Assembly (NCBI GenBank): GCA_046262315.1
Contig: JBHEMZ010000039.1
Coordinates: 1 to 35,941, forward strand
Direction: 5' to 3'
DNA length: 35,941 bases
DNA from: JACVRM01 sp046262315
Lineage (GTDB): Bacteria; Actinomycetota; Thermoleophilia; Gaiellales; Gaiellaceae
The translations under genes were made by a program, and so were the position numbers. The notes beneath the pieces were generated by a model that saw nothing but the letters and a program-made list of their open reading frames with translations, was not told the DNA's origin and did not search any database. Below, one piece after another: positions 13,194-20,630 of the stretch (positions are counted from its first letter, which is position 1; every line of letters begins with the position of its first letter).

Positions 13194-14042
13194 TCAGTTT
13201 CCCGCGACGAGGAGCTCGGCGAACGAGTCGCGCACGAGCTCGTCGAACTCTCCCGGCAGTCTCCCGTCCGGGCTCGCGTACTCCCGGAGGTGAACGAAGA
13301 GTGCCGCCCACTCCTCGTCGCGGGCCAGGTCGCCCCCTGCCCGCTCGCGCGCCCGGCGCTCGAGGTCCCACAGATTCCACTCGCGTACCCCGCGGACCGG
13401 CAGCGCAACAACGCGCGGCAGCTCCGGCTCCAGCTCCGGCTCCGGCTCGCGCTCCACGAGCCGCACCGTCGGCCCGGTCGGGACGGCCGGCTCGGGCTCG
13501 GCAGGCTCAGGCTCAGGCTCGGGCTCGGGCTCGGGCTCGACGAGCTCGGGTTCTTCCCCGGGCGCCACCTCGACGGCGGTCGGCGGCTCAGGTTGCGACT
13601 CGAGCGACCGCGGCTCGCTCTTTTCGCCGACCGGCTGCCGAGGCTCCTCCCGGTCCGAGTCGAGTTCGACTTCCTTAGCCGTCGGGAGCGTGAACGGAGG
13701 CTCGGGCAACTCCTCGACGGCCAGCTCGGGCTCGACGACCGGCTCGGGCTCGACCTCTGCGATCACTTCCCGCTCCTCCTCCTCTGCGCGAGAGGGCTCG
13801 CGACGGACGTCCCGCGCGTGGAGCGGCAGCGGCTCGTCGCGTTCCTCCTCCCGGTCGCGCGAGAACACGCCGCGGCCCGGCTGGAGCACCATGCGCTCGA
13901 GCCCCGCCACGAACACCCACGCGGCCGCCATTACGAGGACGAACGTCATCAGGCCGACATCGGCCACACCGAGCGCGAACCCCACCGCGAGGAGGGCCGC
14001 CGCCTCGAACACGAACCGTACGCGCGCCGACTCCAGGGTCAC
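13194..14042 (-). CDS. Double-TM protein with Glu/Pro-rich spacer
   Basis: A 282-residue protein of unknown function. Residues 1-50 hold two transmembrane helices (FEAAALLAVGFALGVADVGL and MTFVLVMAAAWVFVAGLE). A long highly acidic region with EPEPEPEPEP repeats follows. The C-terminal 60 residues (WNLWDLERRARERAGGDLAR onward to SFAELLVAGN) are folded-looking and helical. The DNA of the repeat is a run of GGCTCG/GGCTCC hexamers. The head resembles the start of the neighbour at 14043, so the two are probably paralogues. GTG start directly follows the neighbour's stop. Confidence 0.75.
   Translation of the reverse strand: MTLESARVRFVFEAAALLAVGFALGVADVGLMTFVLVMAAAWVFVAGLERMVLQPGRGVFSRDREEERDEPLPLHARDVRREPSRAEEEEREVIAEVEPEPVVEPELAVEELPEPPFTLPTAKEVELDSDREEPRQPVGEKSEPRSLESQPEPPTAVEVAPGEEPELVEPEPEPEPEPEPAEPEPAVPTGPTVRLVEREPEPELEPELPRVVALPVRGVREWNLWDLERRARERAGGDLARDEEWAALFVHLREYASPDGRLPGEFDELVRDSFAELLVAGN
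13425..13550. repeat. Hexanucleotide tandem repeats inside a coding region
   Basis: Runs of CAGCTC/CGGCTC and GCTCGG hexamers encode Glu-Pro dipeptide repeats on the minus strand. Such runs are prone to length change by slippage in frame. Confidence 0.7.
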
Positions 14043-14717
14043 CTAACCCTCCCGCTCTGCAACGTCGTCGAGCCGCTCGCCCTCGGTGGAACCTCTGCCG
14101 CGGGGAAGCAGCCGGACGTGTCGTGCCGACGGGCGCGCCGATGGTGCGGACGCGGCCGGCTCCTCGCCGGAAGCTCGACGCCGCCAGAAGGGCCGCCGCC
14201 GCGGCCGGGGCAGCAACGGCTCGAGCTGCGGCCGCGGCCCATCGGGGGGCGCGCCCACGGTCGGCGCCTCCTCGGTTGGAGCGCCCTCGGTCGGCGGCTC
14301 CTGGGCGGTCGCGCCCACGGTCGGCGGCTCCCCGGCGGCCGGGTCTTCGGTCGGCGGCTTCTCTCCCGCCTCGCTCGCCTCGTCCCCGGCGGAAGGCTCC
14401 TCCACAGCAGCTTCCTCGCCATTGACGCCCAGCGAGACGCCCGGCCGAGGCCCCTCCTCCGGTTTGGCCTCAGGCTCTGGAGCGGGCTTCGGGGGCGAAG
14501 GAGGCTCCGCGACCACCGCATCGGGCAGGCCACGCATGGCATGCGGACGCCGCGCGGAGAGGCGCCATGCGACCAGCTCGAAGAGCATTGCGACTGCCCA
14601 GCCGAGAGCCATGAGGCCCACGATCCGGCCGGCCGACAGCTCGGCGACCCCGGCCCCGACAGCGAGTGCGACGAGGAAGGCTGCCTCGAGAGCGAATCTG
14701 CGCCCGAATCCCGCCAT
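14043..14717 (-). CDS. Double-TM protein with Pro/Glu/Ala-rich tail
   Basis: A 224-residue protein of unknown function. Two transmembrane helices (FALEAAFLVALAVGAGVAEL and VGLMALGWAVAMLFELVAW) are followed by a disordered tail with PPTVGA/PPTEGA-like repeats and a basic end (RPRRRPFWRRR). The RF-EAA-GVA pattern in helix one and the MA-W-E pattern in helix two are shared with the protein at 13194-14042, indicating an old tandem duplication. The ATG start lies 15 bases from the stop of the DivIVA-like gene. A TAACGT sequence overlapping that stop could be a -10 box. Confidence 0.72.
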   Translation of the reverse strand: MAGFGRRFALEAAFLVALAVGAGVAELSAGRIVGLMALGWAVAMLFELVAWRLSARRPHAMRGLPDAVVAEPPSPPKPAPEPEAKPEEGPRPGVSLGVNGEEAAVEEPSAGDEASEAGEKPPTEDPAAGEPPTVGATAQEPPTEGAPTEEAPTVGAPPDGPRPQLEPLLPRPRRRPFWRRRASGEEPAASAPSARPSARHVRLLPRGRGSTEGERLDDVAEREG

Positions 14718-14732
14718 CGTGCGGGACAGACG

Positions 14733-15557
14733 TTAGCCCGCTTCTCCGCCGCCGCCCGGTTGACCCGGTTGCGGCGGCGCGGGTGCGACGCTCGGACGAC
14801 CCGGCCTCGGCGTGAACGCCGGCGGTCCCGTCGACCCCTGCTCTGCCTCCGCCTGCGCCATCAGGGCATCGACGACACGGCTGATCGCAGGCTCGCCCAG
14901 ACCGGCCGCTGAGAGAAGTTGCTCCGCGCCCTGCTGCGCGCGCGACACGATCGTGGACGCCTGCCCGCGCGCCCATTCGAGCGTCTGCTCGACCTCGGCG
15001 CGGGCGGCGTTCGTGAGCTCGGTGGCTTGGTGTCGTGACTGCTCGAGGAGCCGTGCCGCGCGCGCCTCGGCCTCGCGCAGTTCCTGGCTTGCGTCGCGGT
15101 TCGCGTCCGCGAGCAGCTGCCGCGCCTCGTTGCGGGCCGCGTTGAGCGTCTCGGCGCGGAGGCGCTCGGACTCCTGCCGGAAGCGCTCGACGTCCGCCTC
15201 GCTTTGCTGGAGCTCCTGCTGGCGCCGCCGAATCTCGGCCTCCGTCCGGCGCAGCTGGGCCGCGGAGGCCCGCTGGGCGTCCCGCTCGAGCACATCGGCG
15301 AACTCGGCCGCTTCGCGGATGAGGTGCAGCGCGTCCATGCGCATCGCGTGCCCGGTCGGCTCCACGTCGGCCGTGCGACCGGCTGCCTTGAGCACACGCA
15401 GCTGGGCCTGGAGCTGGACTACGTGACGCCGGTACGAGTCGAAGGCGTCGCGCACCGTGTCCGGGTCGTACCCGTGCTCGACGGTACGCAGATCCTCGAG
15501 TCGCGGCAGCGACGTGATCGACGGCTTGGGCGTGCGGGCAGTGTCTTCAGTGGCCAT
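14733..15557 (-). CDS. DivIVA-like coiled-coil protein
   Basis: A 274-residue, largely helical protein. The N-terminal segment HGYDPDTVRDAFDSYRRHVV resembles the DivIVA/Wag31 start motif (Gly-Tyr-Asp, then a Val-aromatic helix). A long Gln/Glu/Arg/Ala coiled coil covers about residues 75-225, and the tail is Pro/Gly-rich (PPAFTPRPGRPS). DivIVA proteins mark curved membrane at poles and septa and recruit wall enzymes. The match is to the motif and architecture only; it could be another coiled-coil scaffold. A clear Shine-Dalgarno, GAGGAG, precedes the ATG. First gene of the envelope cluster. Confidence 0.7.
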   Translation of the reverse strand: MATEDTARTPKPSITSLPRLEDLRTVEHGYDPDTVRDAFDSYRRHVVQLQAQLRVLKAAGRTADVEPTGHAMRMDALHLIREAAEFADVLERDAQRASAAQLRRTEAEIRRRQQELQQSEADVERFRQESERLRAETLNAARNEARQLLADANRDASQELREAEARAARLLEQSRHQATELTNAARAEVEQTLEWARGQASTIVSRAQQGAEQLLSAAGLGEPAISRVVDALMAQAEAEQGSTGPPAFTPRPGRPSVAPAPPQPGQPGGGGEAG

Positions 15558-15607
15558 CCGTTACTCCTCATCCCCCGCGCAGGGCTGCGCGACGTCCATG
15601 CTCAGTA

Positions 15608-15631
15608 TGACGGCTCGAGCGGAAGCCGTCA
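15608..15631 (-). terminator. Hairpin after aspS
   Basis: A perfect 8-bp inverted repeat (TGACGGCT and AGCCGTCA, 8-base loop) starts at the aspS stop codon. There is no U-tract. CATACT just downstream may be a -10 box for the DivIVA-like gene. Confidence 0.45.
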
Positions 15632-17434
15632 CTCGGCTCTTCGATCGGACGCCACGACGGCGATCCCTAGCTCGGAGAGCTGCTCCGTCGGAAGCTCGAT
15701 CGGTGCGCCCGTCATCAGGTCGAGCCCCACCTGGTTCTTCGGGAACGCCTGCGTGTCCCGGATCCGCGGCTCCCCAAGGAGCGCCATCAACAGCCGGTCG
15801 ATGCCCGAGGCGATGCCGCCGTGGGGGGGCGCGCCCATCGAGAGCGCCTCGAGCAGGAAGCCGAACTTCTCCCGCTGCTCCTCCGTGCCAATGCCGAGGT
15901 ACTCGAAGACCTGCTGCTGGAGCCCGGGCTCGTGGATGCGGAAGGAGCCGCCGGCGAGCTCGATGCCGTTGCCGACGAGGTCGTACGCGACCGCGCGGGC
16001 TGCGCCCGGGTCAGTGGCGATCAGATTCATCGCCTCCACATTCGGACGCGTGAACGGGTGATGCTCGGCGTGCCAGCGGCCTGCGTCCTCGTCCCACGCC
16101 AGAAGCGGCATGTCGACGACCCACAGAAGCTCCCACCGCGACTCGTCGATCAGGCCGAGCTCGCGGCCGAGCTGGAGGCGGAGCAGGCCGAGAATCCTGG
16201 CCACGGCCCGAGCCTCGTCGGCCACGAACAGCAAGGTGTGGCTCGGTTCCCGCCACTGCTCGAGCAGCTCGTCGCCGAGGAACTTCGCGATGGGTGACGA
16301 GATCTCGCCATCAGCACGAAACACGAGGTAGGCGAGCCCTTTTGCCCCCCATGATCTGGCCGCCGTCTCGAGCGCCTGCACCTCGGTGCGCGATAGTTCC
16401 TTCGGTACTGAGATGTACCGGACAACCGGGGCGTTTGCGAAGACGCCGAACTCGGAGCCGCGCGTCGCCTCGGTCGCTTCTGAGATCTCCAGGTCGAACC
16501 GAAGGTCAGGCCGGTCGCTGCCGAAGCGGAGCATTGCCTCGTCGTAGGGCATGCGCTGGAACGGCGGCGCCAGCTCGACGCCGATCGTCTCGCGCCAGAT
16601 CCTCTGAACCATCCGCTCCATGAGCGCGAACAGGAACTCCTGGTCAGGGAACGCCATCTCGACATCGAGCTGGGTCAACTCCTGCAACCGGTCCGCTCGC
16701 AAATCCTCGTCCCGGAAGCAGCGGGCGATCTGGTAGTAGCGCTCGAAACCCGAGACGACGAGCAGCTGCTTGGCGATCTGCGGCGACTGCGGCAGCGCGA
16801 AGAACCTGCCCGGCTGAAGGCGCGACGGCACGACGAAGTCGCGTGCGCCCTCCGGAGTCGGCTTCCACAGGATGGGCGTCTCGATGTCGACGAAGCCCTC
16901 GCGCTCCATCTCCTCGCGGATGATCCGAACGAGCTGGGCGCGCGTTCGGATGTTCCGCTGCATGTGCGGACGGCGGAGGTCGACCCAGCGGTAGCGCTGG
17001 CGGAGCCCCTCGTCCACGTTCTCCTCGTCGAGTGAGAACGGCAGCGGCAAACTCGTGTTCAGTACCCGGAGGTCGTCGACTTGCACCTCGACCTCGCCGG
17101 TCGGCATCTTTGGGTTGACGGTCTCGGGCGAGCGGCCGACGATCGTCCCCGTCGCCTGGAGCACGTACTCGTTGCGCACGTCGTGCGCGACCCCGGCTGC
17201 GGCGGCCGCGTGCTCGGGGTTGACGACGAGCTGCGTAACGCCGCTCTCGTCGCGAAGGTCGACGAAAACGAGGCCGCCGTGGTCGCGGCGGCGAGCGGCC
17301 CAGCCGGCGAGCGTGACCGTGCGGCCCTCGTGCTCGGTTCGCGGCTCGCCGCAACGGAGATCGCGCCATTCGAGCCCCTCTCCGACGCCGTCGCTCGAGG
17401 GACCTGCGAGTGAGGCCTGGCGCCGACGTGTCAT
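15629..17434 (-). CDS. aspS: Aspartate--tRNA ligase
   Basis: A 601-residue bacterial-type class IIb synthetase. The N-terminal OB-fold anticodon domain (VTLAGWAARRRDHGGLVFVD), the flipping loop leading to QSPQIAKQLL, motif 2 FRDEDLRADRLQELTQLD, the GAD insertion (residues about 300-410) and motif 3 GIASGIDRLLMALLG are in order. It charges tRNA-Asp, and possibly tRNA-Asn if the genome relies on transamidation; this cannot be settled here. The ATG overlaps the hisS stop (ATGA). About 17 residues precede the usual start of homology. Confidence 0.97.
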   Translation of the reverse strand: MTRRRQASLAGPSSDGVGEGLEWRDLRCGEPRTEHEGRTVTLAGWAARRRDHGGLVFVDLRDESGVTQLVVNPEHAAAAAGVAHDVRNEYVLQATGTIVGRSPETVNPKMPTGEVEVQVDDLRVLNTSLPLPFSLDEENVDEGLRQRYRWVDLRRPHMQRNIRTRAQLVRIIREEMEREGFVDIETPILWKPTPEGARDFVVPSRLQPGRFFALPQSPQIAKQLLVVSGFERYYQIARCFRDEDLRADRLQELTQLDVEMAFPDQEFLFALMERMVQRIWRETIGVELAPPFQRMPYDEAMLRFGSDRPDLRFDLEISEATEATRGSEFGVFANAPVVRYISVPKELSRTEVQALETAARSWGAKGLAYLVFRADGEISSPIAKFLGDELLEQWREPSHTLLFVADEARAVARILGLLRLQLGRELGLIDESRWELLWVVDMPLLAWDEDAGRWHAEHHPFTRPNVEAMNLIATDPGAARAVAYDLVGNGIELAGGSFRIHEPGLQQQVFEYLGIGTEEQREKFGFLLEALSMGAPPHGGIASGIDRLLMALLGEPRIRDTQAFPKNQVGLDLMTGAPIELPTEQLSELGIAVVASDRRAE

Positions 17435-18657
17435 CCGCAGAACCTAGCGACCAGGTCGTCGAGACTCACCGGTTCGTCCTCGCCGCCTGGGCGGACGATG
17501 CGCGCGCCGGTGCCGTCGACGATCACGGTCGTGCGCGCGCCAAGACGGCCGGCCTGGGTGAGTTGGCCCTTCAGGGAGCGTCCGGCGTAATCAGTGTCGC
17601 ACGCGAGGCCGCGGCCGCGCAGCTCGCCCATCACGCCGAGCACGGCGGCACGGTCAGCGCCCTCGGCCACGGCGAAGAAGACTTCGACCGGCGCGTGCCG
17701 GGTCTCGCGCTCCCCCACAGAGAGGAGCAGCCGCTCGATGCCCGCGCCGAAGCCGATTCCCGGAGTGGGCGGCCCGCCGATCGCCTCGACCAGCCCGTCG
17801 TAGCGCCCGCCGCCGCAGATCGCATCCTGGGCACCGTCGTGCTCCCCCCTGAACTCGAACGCCGTGCGCGTGTAGTAGTCGAGGCCGCGTACGAGCGTCG
17901 GCGCGAGCTCGTAGCGCACGCCGTACGCGTCGAGGTACTCGCGCACGCGCGCGAAGTGCTCCGCGCAGGCCTCGCACAGCGAGTCCCCCACCCTCGGCGC
18001 GTGCACGAGTAGCGCCTGCACGCGCTCGCTCTTGACATCGAACACGCGTAGCGGGCTCGTGGAGCGCTTCGCCCGCGCATCGTCGTCGAGCTCGGCATCG
18101 TGCACGTCGAGCCAGGCGGACAGCCGCTCGAGGTAGGCGGGCCGGCAGTTGCGATCGCCGATCGAGTTCAGCCAGAGCGTCGCACCGGTCACGCCGAGCC
18201 GGCGCAGAAGCTCGTCGTAGAGCTGGAGGAGCTCGGCGTCGACGGCGGGGTCGTCGGACCCGATCGCCTCCACGGAGAGCTGCCAGTGCTCGCGGTAGCG
18301 CCCCTTCTGCGGCCGGTCGTAGCGCCACATGGGCCCGATCGTGTAGAGCTTCTGCGGCTGCGGCTCGCGATGGAGACCGTTCTGGAGGTAGGCGCGGCAG
18401 ATCGGCGCGGTCGCCTCCGGGCGTAGAGTCAGCGAGCGGCCGCCGCGGTCCTGGAACGTATACGTCTCCCGCTGAACGACGTCCGAGCCCTCGCCGGACG
18501 TGCGCACGATCAGCTCCGTGTCCTCGATCCCGGGCGTATCGATGCGCCGGTACCCGTACAGCGCGCACAGACTCTCCATCTCGGCGCGAACCCACTGCCA
18601 GAGCGGCTGCTCGGCGGGAAGGATGTCGTGGGTCCCCCTCGGCGACTCGAACTTCAC
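17431..18657 (-). CDS. hisS: Histidine--tRNA ligase
   Basis: A 408-residue class II synthetase. Family features in order: SPRGTHDILP start, LRPEATAPICRAYL, motif 2 WRYDRPQKGRYREHWQ, histidine-specific LVRGLDYYTRTAFEF, GGGRYDGLVEAIGG, motif 3 GIGFGAGIERLLL, and the C-terminal anticodon domain ending SLDDLVARFCG. The GTG at 18657 overlaps the stop of the MBL gene (GTGA) and matches the family N-terminus. It is coupled to aspS at the other end by ATGA. Confidence 0.97.
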   Translation of the reverse strand: MKFESPRGTHDILPAEQPLWQWVRAEMESLCALYGYRRIDTPGIEDTELIVRTSGEGSDVVQRETYTFQDRGGRSLTLRPEATAPICRAYLQNGLHREPQPQKLYTIGPMWRYDRPQKGRYREHWQLSVEAIGSDDPAVDAELLQLYDELLRRLGVTGATLWLNSIGDRNCRPAYLERLSAWLDVHDAELDDDARAKRSTSPLRVFDVKSERVQALLVHAPRVGDSLCEACAEHFARVREYLDAYGVRYELAPTLVRGLDYYTRTAFEFRGEHDGAQDAICGGGRYDGLVEAIGGPPTPGIGFGAGIERLLLSVGERETRHAPVEVFFAVAEGADRAAVLGVMGELRGRGLACDTDYAGRSLKGQLTQAGRLGARTTVIVDGTGARIVRPGGEDEPVSLDDLVARFCG

Positions 18658-19298
18658 GGAGCGACTCGCGGCTCGGCGAGGAAGGGGTTGCGGGCAAGCT
18701 CGACGCCGATCGTCGTCGTCGGGCCGTGGCCGGGGTAGACGATGGTCCCGGGCGGAAAGTCGTCGGCCAGCCGGCGGAGCGAGTCGAGTAGCGCCGCGCC
18801 GTCGCAGCCCGGCAGGTCGACACGGCCCACGGAGCCCGCAAAGAGCACGTCGCCGGAAAAGAGCGCACCGTTCGCGGCGAACGCGAGGTGGTCGGGCGAA
18901 TGCCCGGGCACACGGAGCGTCTGCCAGGGTATGCCCGCGAGTTCGAACTCCTCGTCGCCGGCCAGCCGGATATCCGTCGAGTAGGGACGGATGCGGACGC
19001 CGAGGGCGGCGTACCAGTCGTCGGGCCGCTCGAGGACGGGCGCCTCGAGTTCGGACATGTAGACGGCTGCTCCCGTGGCGTCGGCGAGGTCGGCCACGCC
19101 GCCGAGGTGGTCCCAATGGCAGTGGGTGACGAATATGCCCGCGCACCGCGTACCGCTCTGCGCCAGCTCGCGCGCAAGCGTGGCCGCGTCGCCGCCGGGA
19201 TCCACCACGACGGCCTCGTTCGCCCCGCGCGCGGCGCGCACCACGTGGCAGTTGGTGCCGATCGGGCCGAGCTGGTACGTGTCGACGGCGAGCGCCAT
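18654..19298 (-). CDS. MBL-fold metallo-hydrolase (glyoxalase II-like)
   Basis: A 214-residue metallo-beta-lactamase-fold protein. Metal ligands are THCHWDHLGG, PGHSPDH, the Asp of LFSGDVLFAGSVGR and the His of VYPGHGPTTTIGVE; NPFL closes the family pattern. The short form without the long C-terminal helices resembles the YcbL/type II glyoxalase-like group, so thioester hydrolysis is possible but unproven. It is the usual gene before hisS in actinobacteria. The ATG at 19298 fits the family start ALAVDTYQLGPIGTN, and TACACT ten bases upstream predicts a very short leader. Confidence 0.88.
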   Translation of the reverse strand: MALAVDTYQLGPIGTNCHVVRAARGANEAVVVDPGGDAATLARELAQSGTRCAGIFVTHCHWDHLGGVADLADATGAAVYMSELEAPVLERPDDWYAALGVRIRPYSTDIRLAGDEEFELAGIPWQTLRVPGHSPDHLAFAANGALFSGDVLFAGSVGRVDLPGCDGAALLDSLRRLADDFPPGTIVYPGHGPTTTIGVELARNPFLAEPRVAP

Positions 19299-19308
19299 GG
19301 GCCGGGCG

Positions 19309-19351
19309 AGTGTAACGAGGGCGTCCCGCGCCCCCCGGGCGCCGTTAGGAT
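19309..19351. promoter_or_regulatory. Divergent promoters for MBL-hisS-aspS and the cupin gene
   Basis: Within 60 bases between divergent genes, the minus strand has TACACT (19309-19314) ten bases before the MBL ATG. The plus strand has TAGGAT (19346-19351) seven bases before the cupin GTG. Both predict little or no 5' leader. Confidence 0.5.
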
Positions 19352-19358
19352 CGCGGCC

Positions 19359-19691
19359 GTGCGCAGCTGGAACCTGCTCGAGATCGAGGCACCGGCCGGC
19401 ACGCGCGATCCCGTCGTCCTGCACTCCACCGCTGAGGCGCGGGCGGTGCTCGTCGTCCTCAACGCCGGCCAGCAGCTCGGCGACCACCAGGTCAAGGAGA
19501 ACGCATACGTCGCGGTCGTGGACGGGCGCGTGCGCGTGGACGCGGGCGGCGAGACCCGCGTGGGGGGCCCGGGCTCGCTCTTCCGGTTCGAGCCCGACGA
19601 GCGGCATGCGGTGGCGAGCGACTCGGGGGCCAGGCTCTTGCTCTTGCTCGCGCCGTGGCCGGGCTCGGGCCACTATCGCGGCGATCGCTAG
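19359..19691 (+). CDS. Small cupin-domain protein
   Basis: A 110-residue single-domain cupin. The strands HSTAEARAVLVVLNAGQQLG, VKENAYVAVVDGRVRVDAGG and GSLFRFEPDERHAVASD follow the two cupin motifs with a Glu/His metal set that is partly degenerate (DHQVKENAY for the first motif). Function unknown; many such proteins are small isomerases or sensors. The GTG start is set by the cupin N-terminus and a TAGGAT box seven bases upstream, so the mRNA is probably leaderless. Its TAG stop interlocks with the TAG stop of the convergent gene in one CTAG. Confidence 0.8.
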   Translation: MRSWNLLEIEAPAGTRDPVVLHSTAEARAVLVVLNAGQQLGDHQVKENAYVAVVDGRVRVDAGGETRVGGPGSLFRFEPDERHAVASDSGARLLLLLAPWPGSGHYRGDR

Positions 19692-20122
19692 CGCGGCTTT
19701 TCGCCGGCGGCCCGGGCACCGCGACGCATGAAGGCGCGGTACATGACCCGGTCCATCAGATAGCCGAACGGCACGAAGAACGCGAGCAGGATCAGCGTGT
19801 TTACGGCCAGGGCAAAAAGCGGAAGGTCGCGGTTCAGCAGGTAGAGGACGCCGAACATGAACGGCGCGAAAAGCAGGCCGCGTCGCGCTGCGCGACGCAA
19901 GGAGGCCGGCTCGACGGTGCGCCCCTGACGTCCTCCGCCTCCGCGACCCGAGGCGGCCTTGCTATCGCGGGCAGGCCGCTCCCGGCGCAACGCGGGCTTG
20001 CCGTTCGGGCTCGCCTCCTCGTCGCCGACGGGAACCTCGTTGCCCTCCTCGTCCACGTAGACGAACTCGTAATCGTGCCGCCGGTCCTTCTGCCGGCGCC
20101 GACGCTGCTTCCGCGATGACAT
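19688..20122 (-). CDS. Basic two-TM membrane protein of unknown function
   Basis: A 144-residue protein. The N-terminal half is cytosolic-looking and charged (MSSRKQRRRRQKDRRHDYEF, then VYVDEEGNEVPVGDEE). Two transmembrane helices follow (LLFAPFMFGVLYLLN and FALAVNTLILLAFFVPFGYLM), and the end is basic. The EEGNEVP segment looks like a short conserved beta-hairpin. It starts four bases after the acetyltransferase stop, so it is probably the last gene of the hut transcript. No family is recognised. Confidence 0.75.
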   Translation of the reverse strand: MSSRKQRRRRQKDRRHDYEFVYVDEEGNEVPVGDEEASPNGKPALRRERPARDSKAASGRGGGGRQGRTVEPASLRRAARRGLLFAPFMFGVLYLLNRDLPLFALAVNTLILLAFFVPFGYLMDRVMYRAFMRRGARAAGEKPR

Positions 20123-20126
20123 GGCG

Positions 20127-20630
20127 TCAGCCTAGCTCCGGCCCGCGGAGGCAGAGCTCGAGGAAGCGCACGCCGGGCACCGGGTTCGAGCGGTACGGCT
20201 CGATCTCTCGAAAGCCCAGCGAGCGATAGAGCCTCGCGGCGGCCTGCATGTCCGGCAGCGTGTCGAGGCGCACGCGCTCGTAGCCGAGCCGACGGGCCTC
20301 GGCAAGCGCAGCTTCGGCGAGCGCGCGGCCGAGACCGCGCCCGCGCGCCTCTGGGCGCACGAACAGGCGTTTCAGCTCGGACATTCCCGGCTGAAGGGCC
20401 CGCACGGCGACACAGCCGACCGGGCGACCCGCGAGCCGGGCGAGGATGAGACGGCCCGACGGCGGCAGGTAGCCCGCCGGCAGCTCCCCCAGCTCGCGTT
20501 CGAAATCCTGGAACGTGAGATCGATGCCGAGCCCGTCGGCGTACTCGCGAAAGAGCTCCCGCGCGACCTGCACCGCTGCGGCGTCGCCCGCCTCGACGGC
20601 GTGCAGCGAGAGGTGGCTTAGCGCGTCCAC
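20127..20630 (-). CDS. GNAT family N-acetyltransferase
   Basis: A 167-residue acetyltransferase. The acetyl-CoA binding segment is LKRLFVRPEARGRGLGRALA, followed by ALAEARRLGYERVRLDTLP and AARLYRSLGFREIEPY, the classic motif A/B order. The substrate is unknown. The GTG start at 20630 overlaps the hutI 3' end by 13 bases, so it is co-transcribed with histidine degradation genes and may act on a small amine. Confidence 0.88.
   Translation of the reverse strand: MDALSHLSLHAVEAGDAAAVQVARELFREYADGLGIDLTFQDFERELGELPAGYLPPSGRLILARLAGRPVGCVAVRALQPGMSELKRLFVRPEARGRGLGRALAEAALAEARRLGYERVRLDTLPDMQAAARLYRSLGFREIEPYRSNPVPGVRFLELCLRGPELG

Noticed and set aside
13425..14360. CRISPR-like repeats
   Set aside because: The repeats are short in-frame hexamer-type runs encoding Glu-Pro or Pro-Thr-Val-Gly tracts, without spacers.
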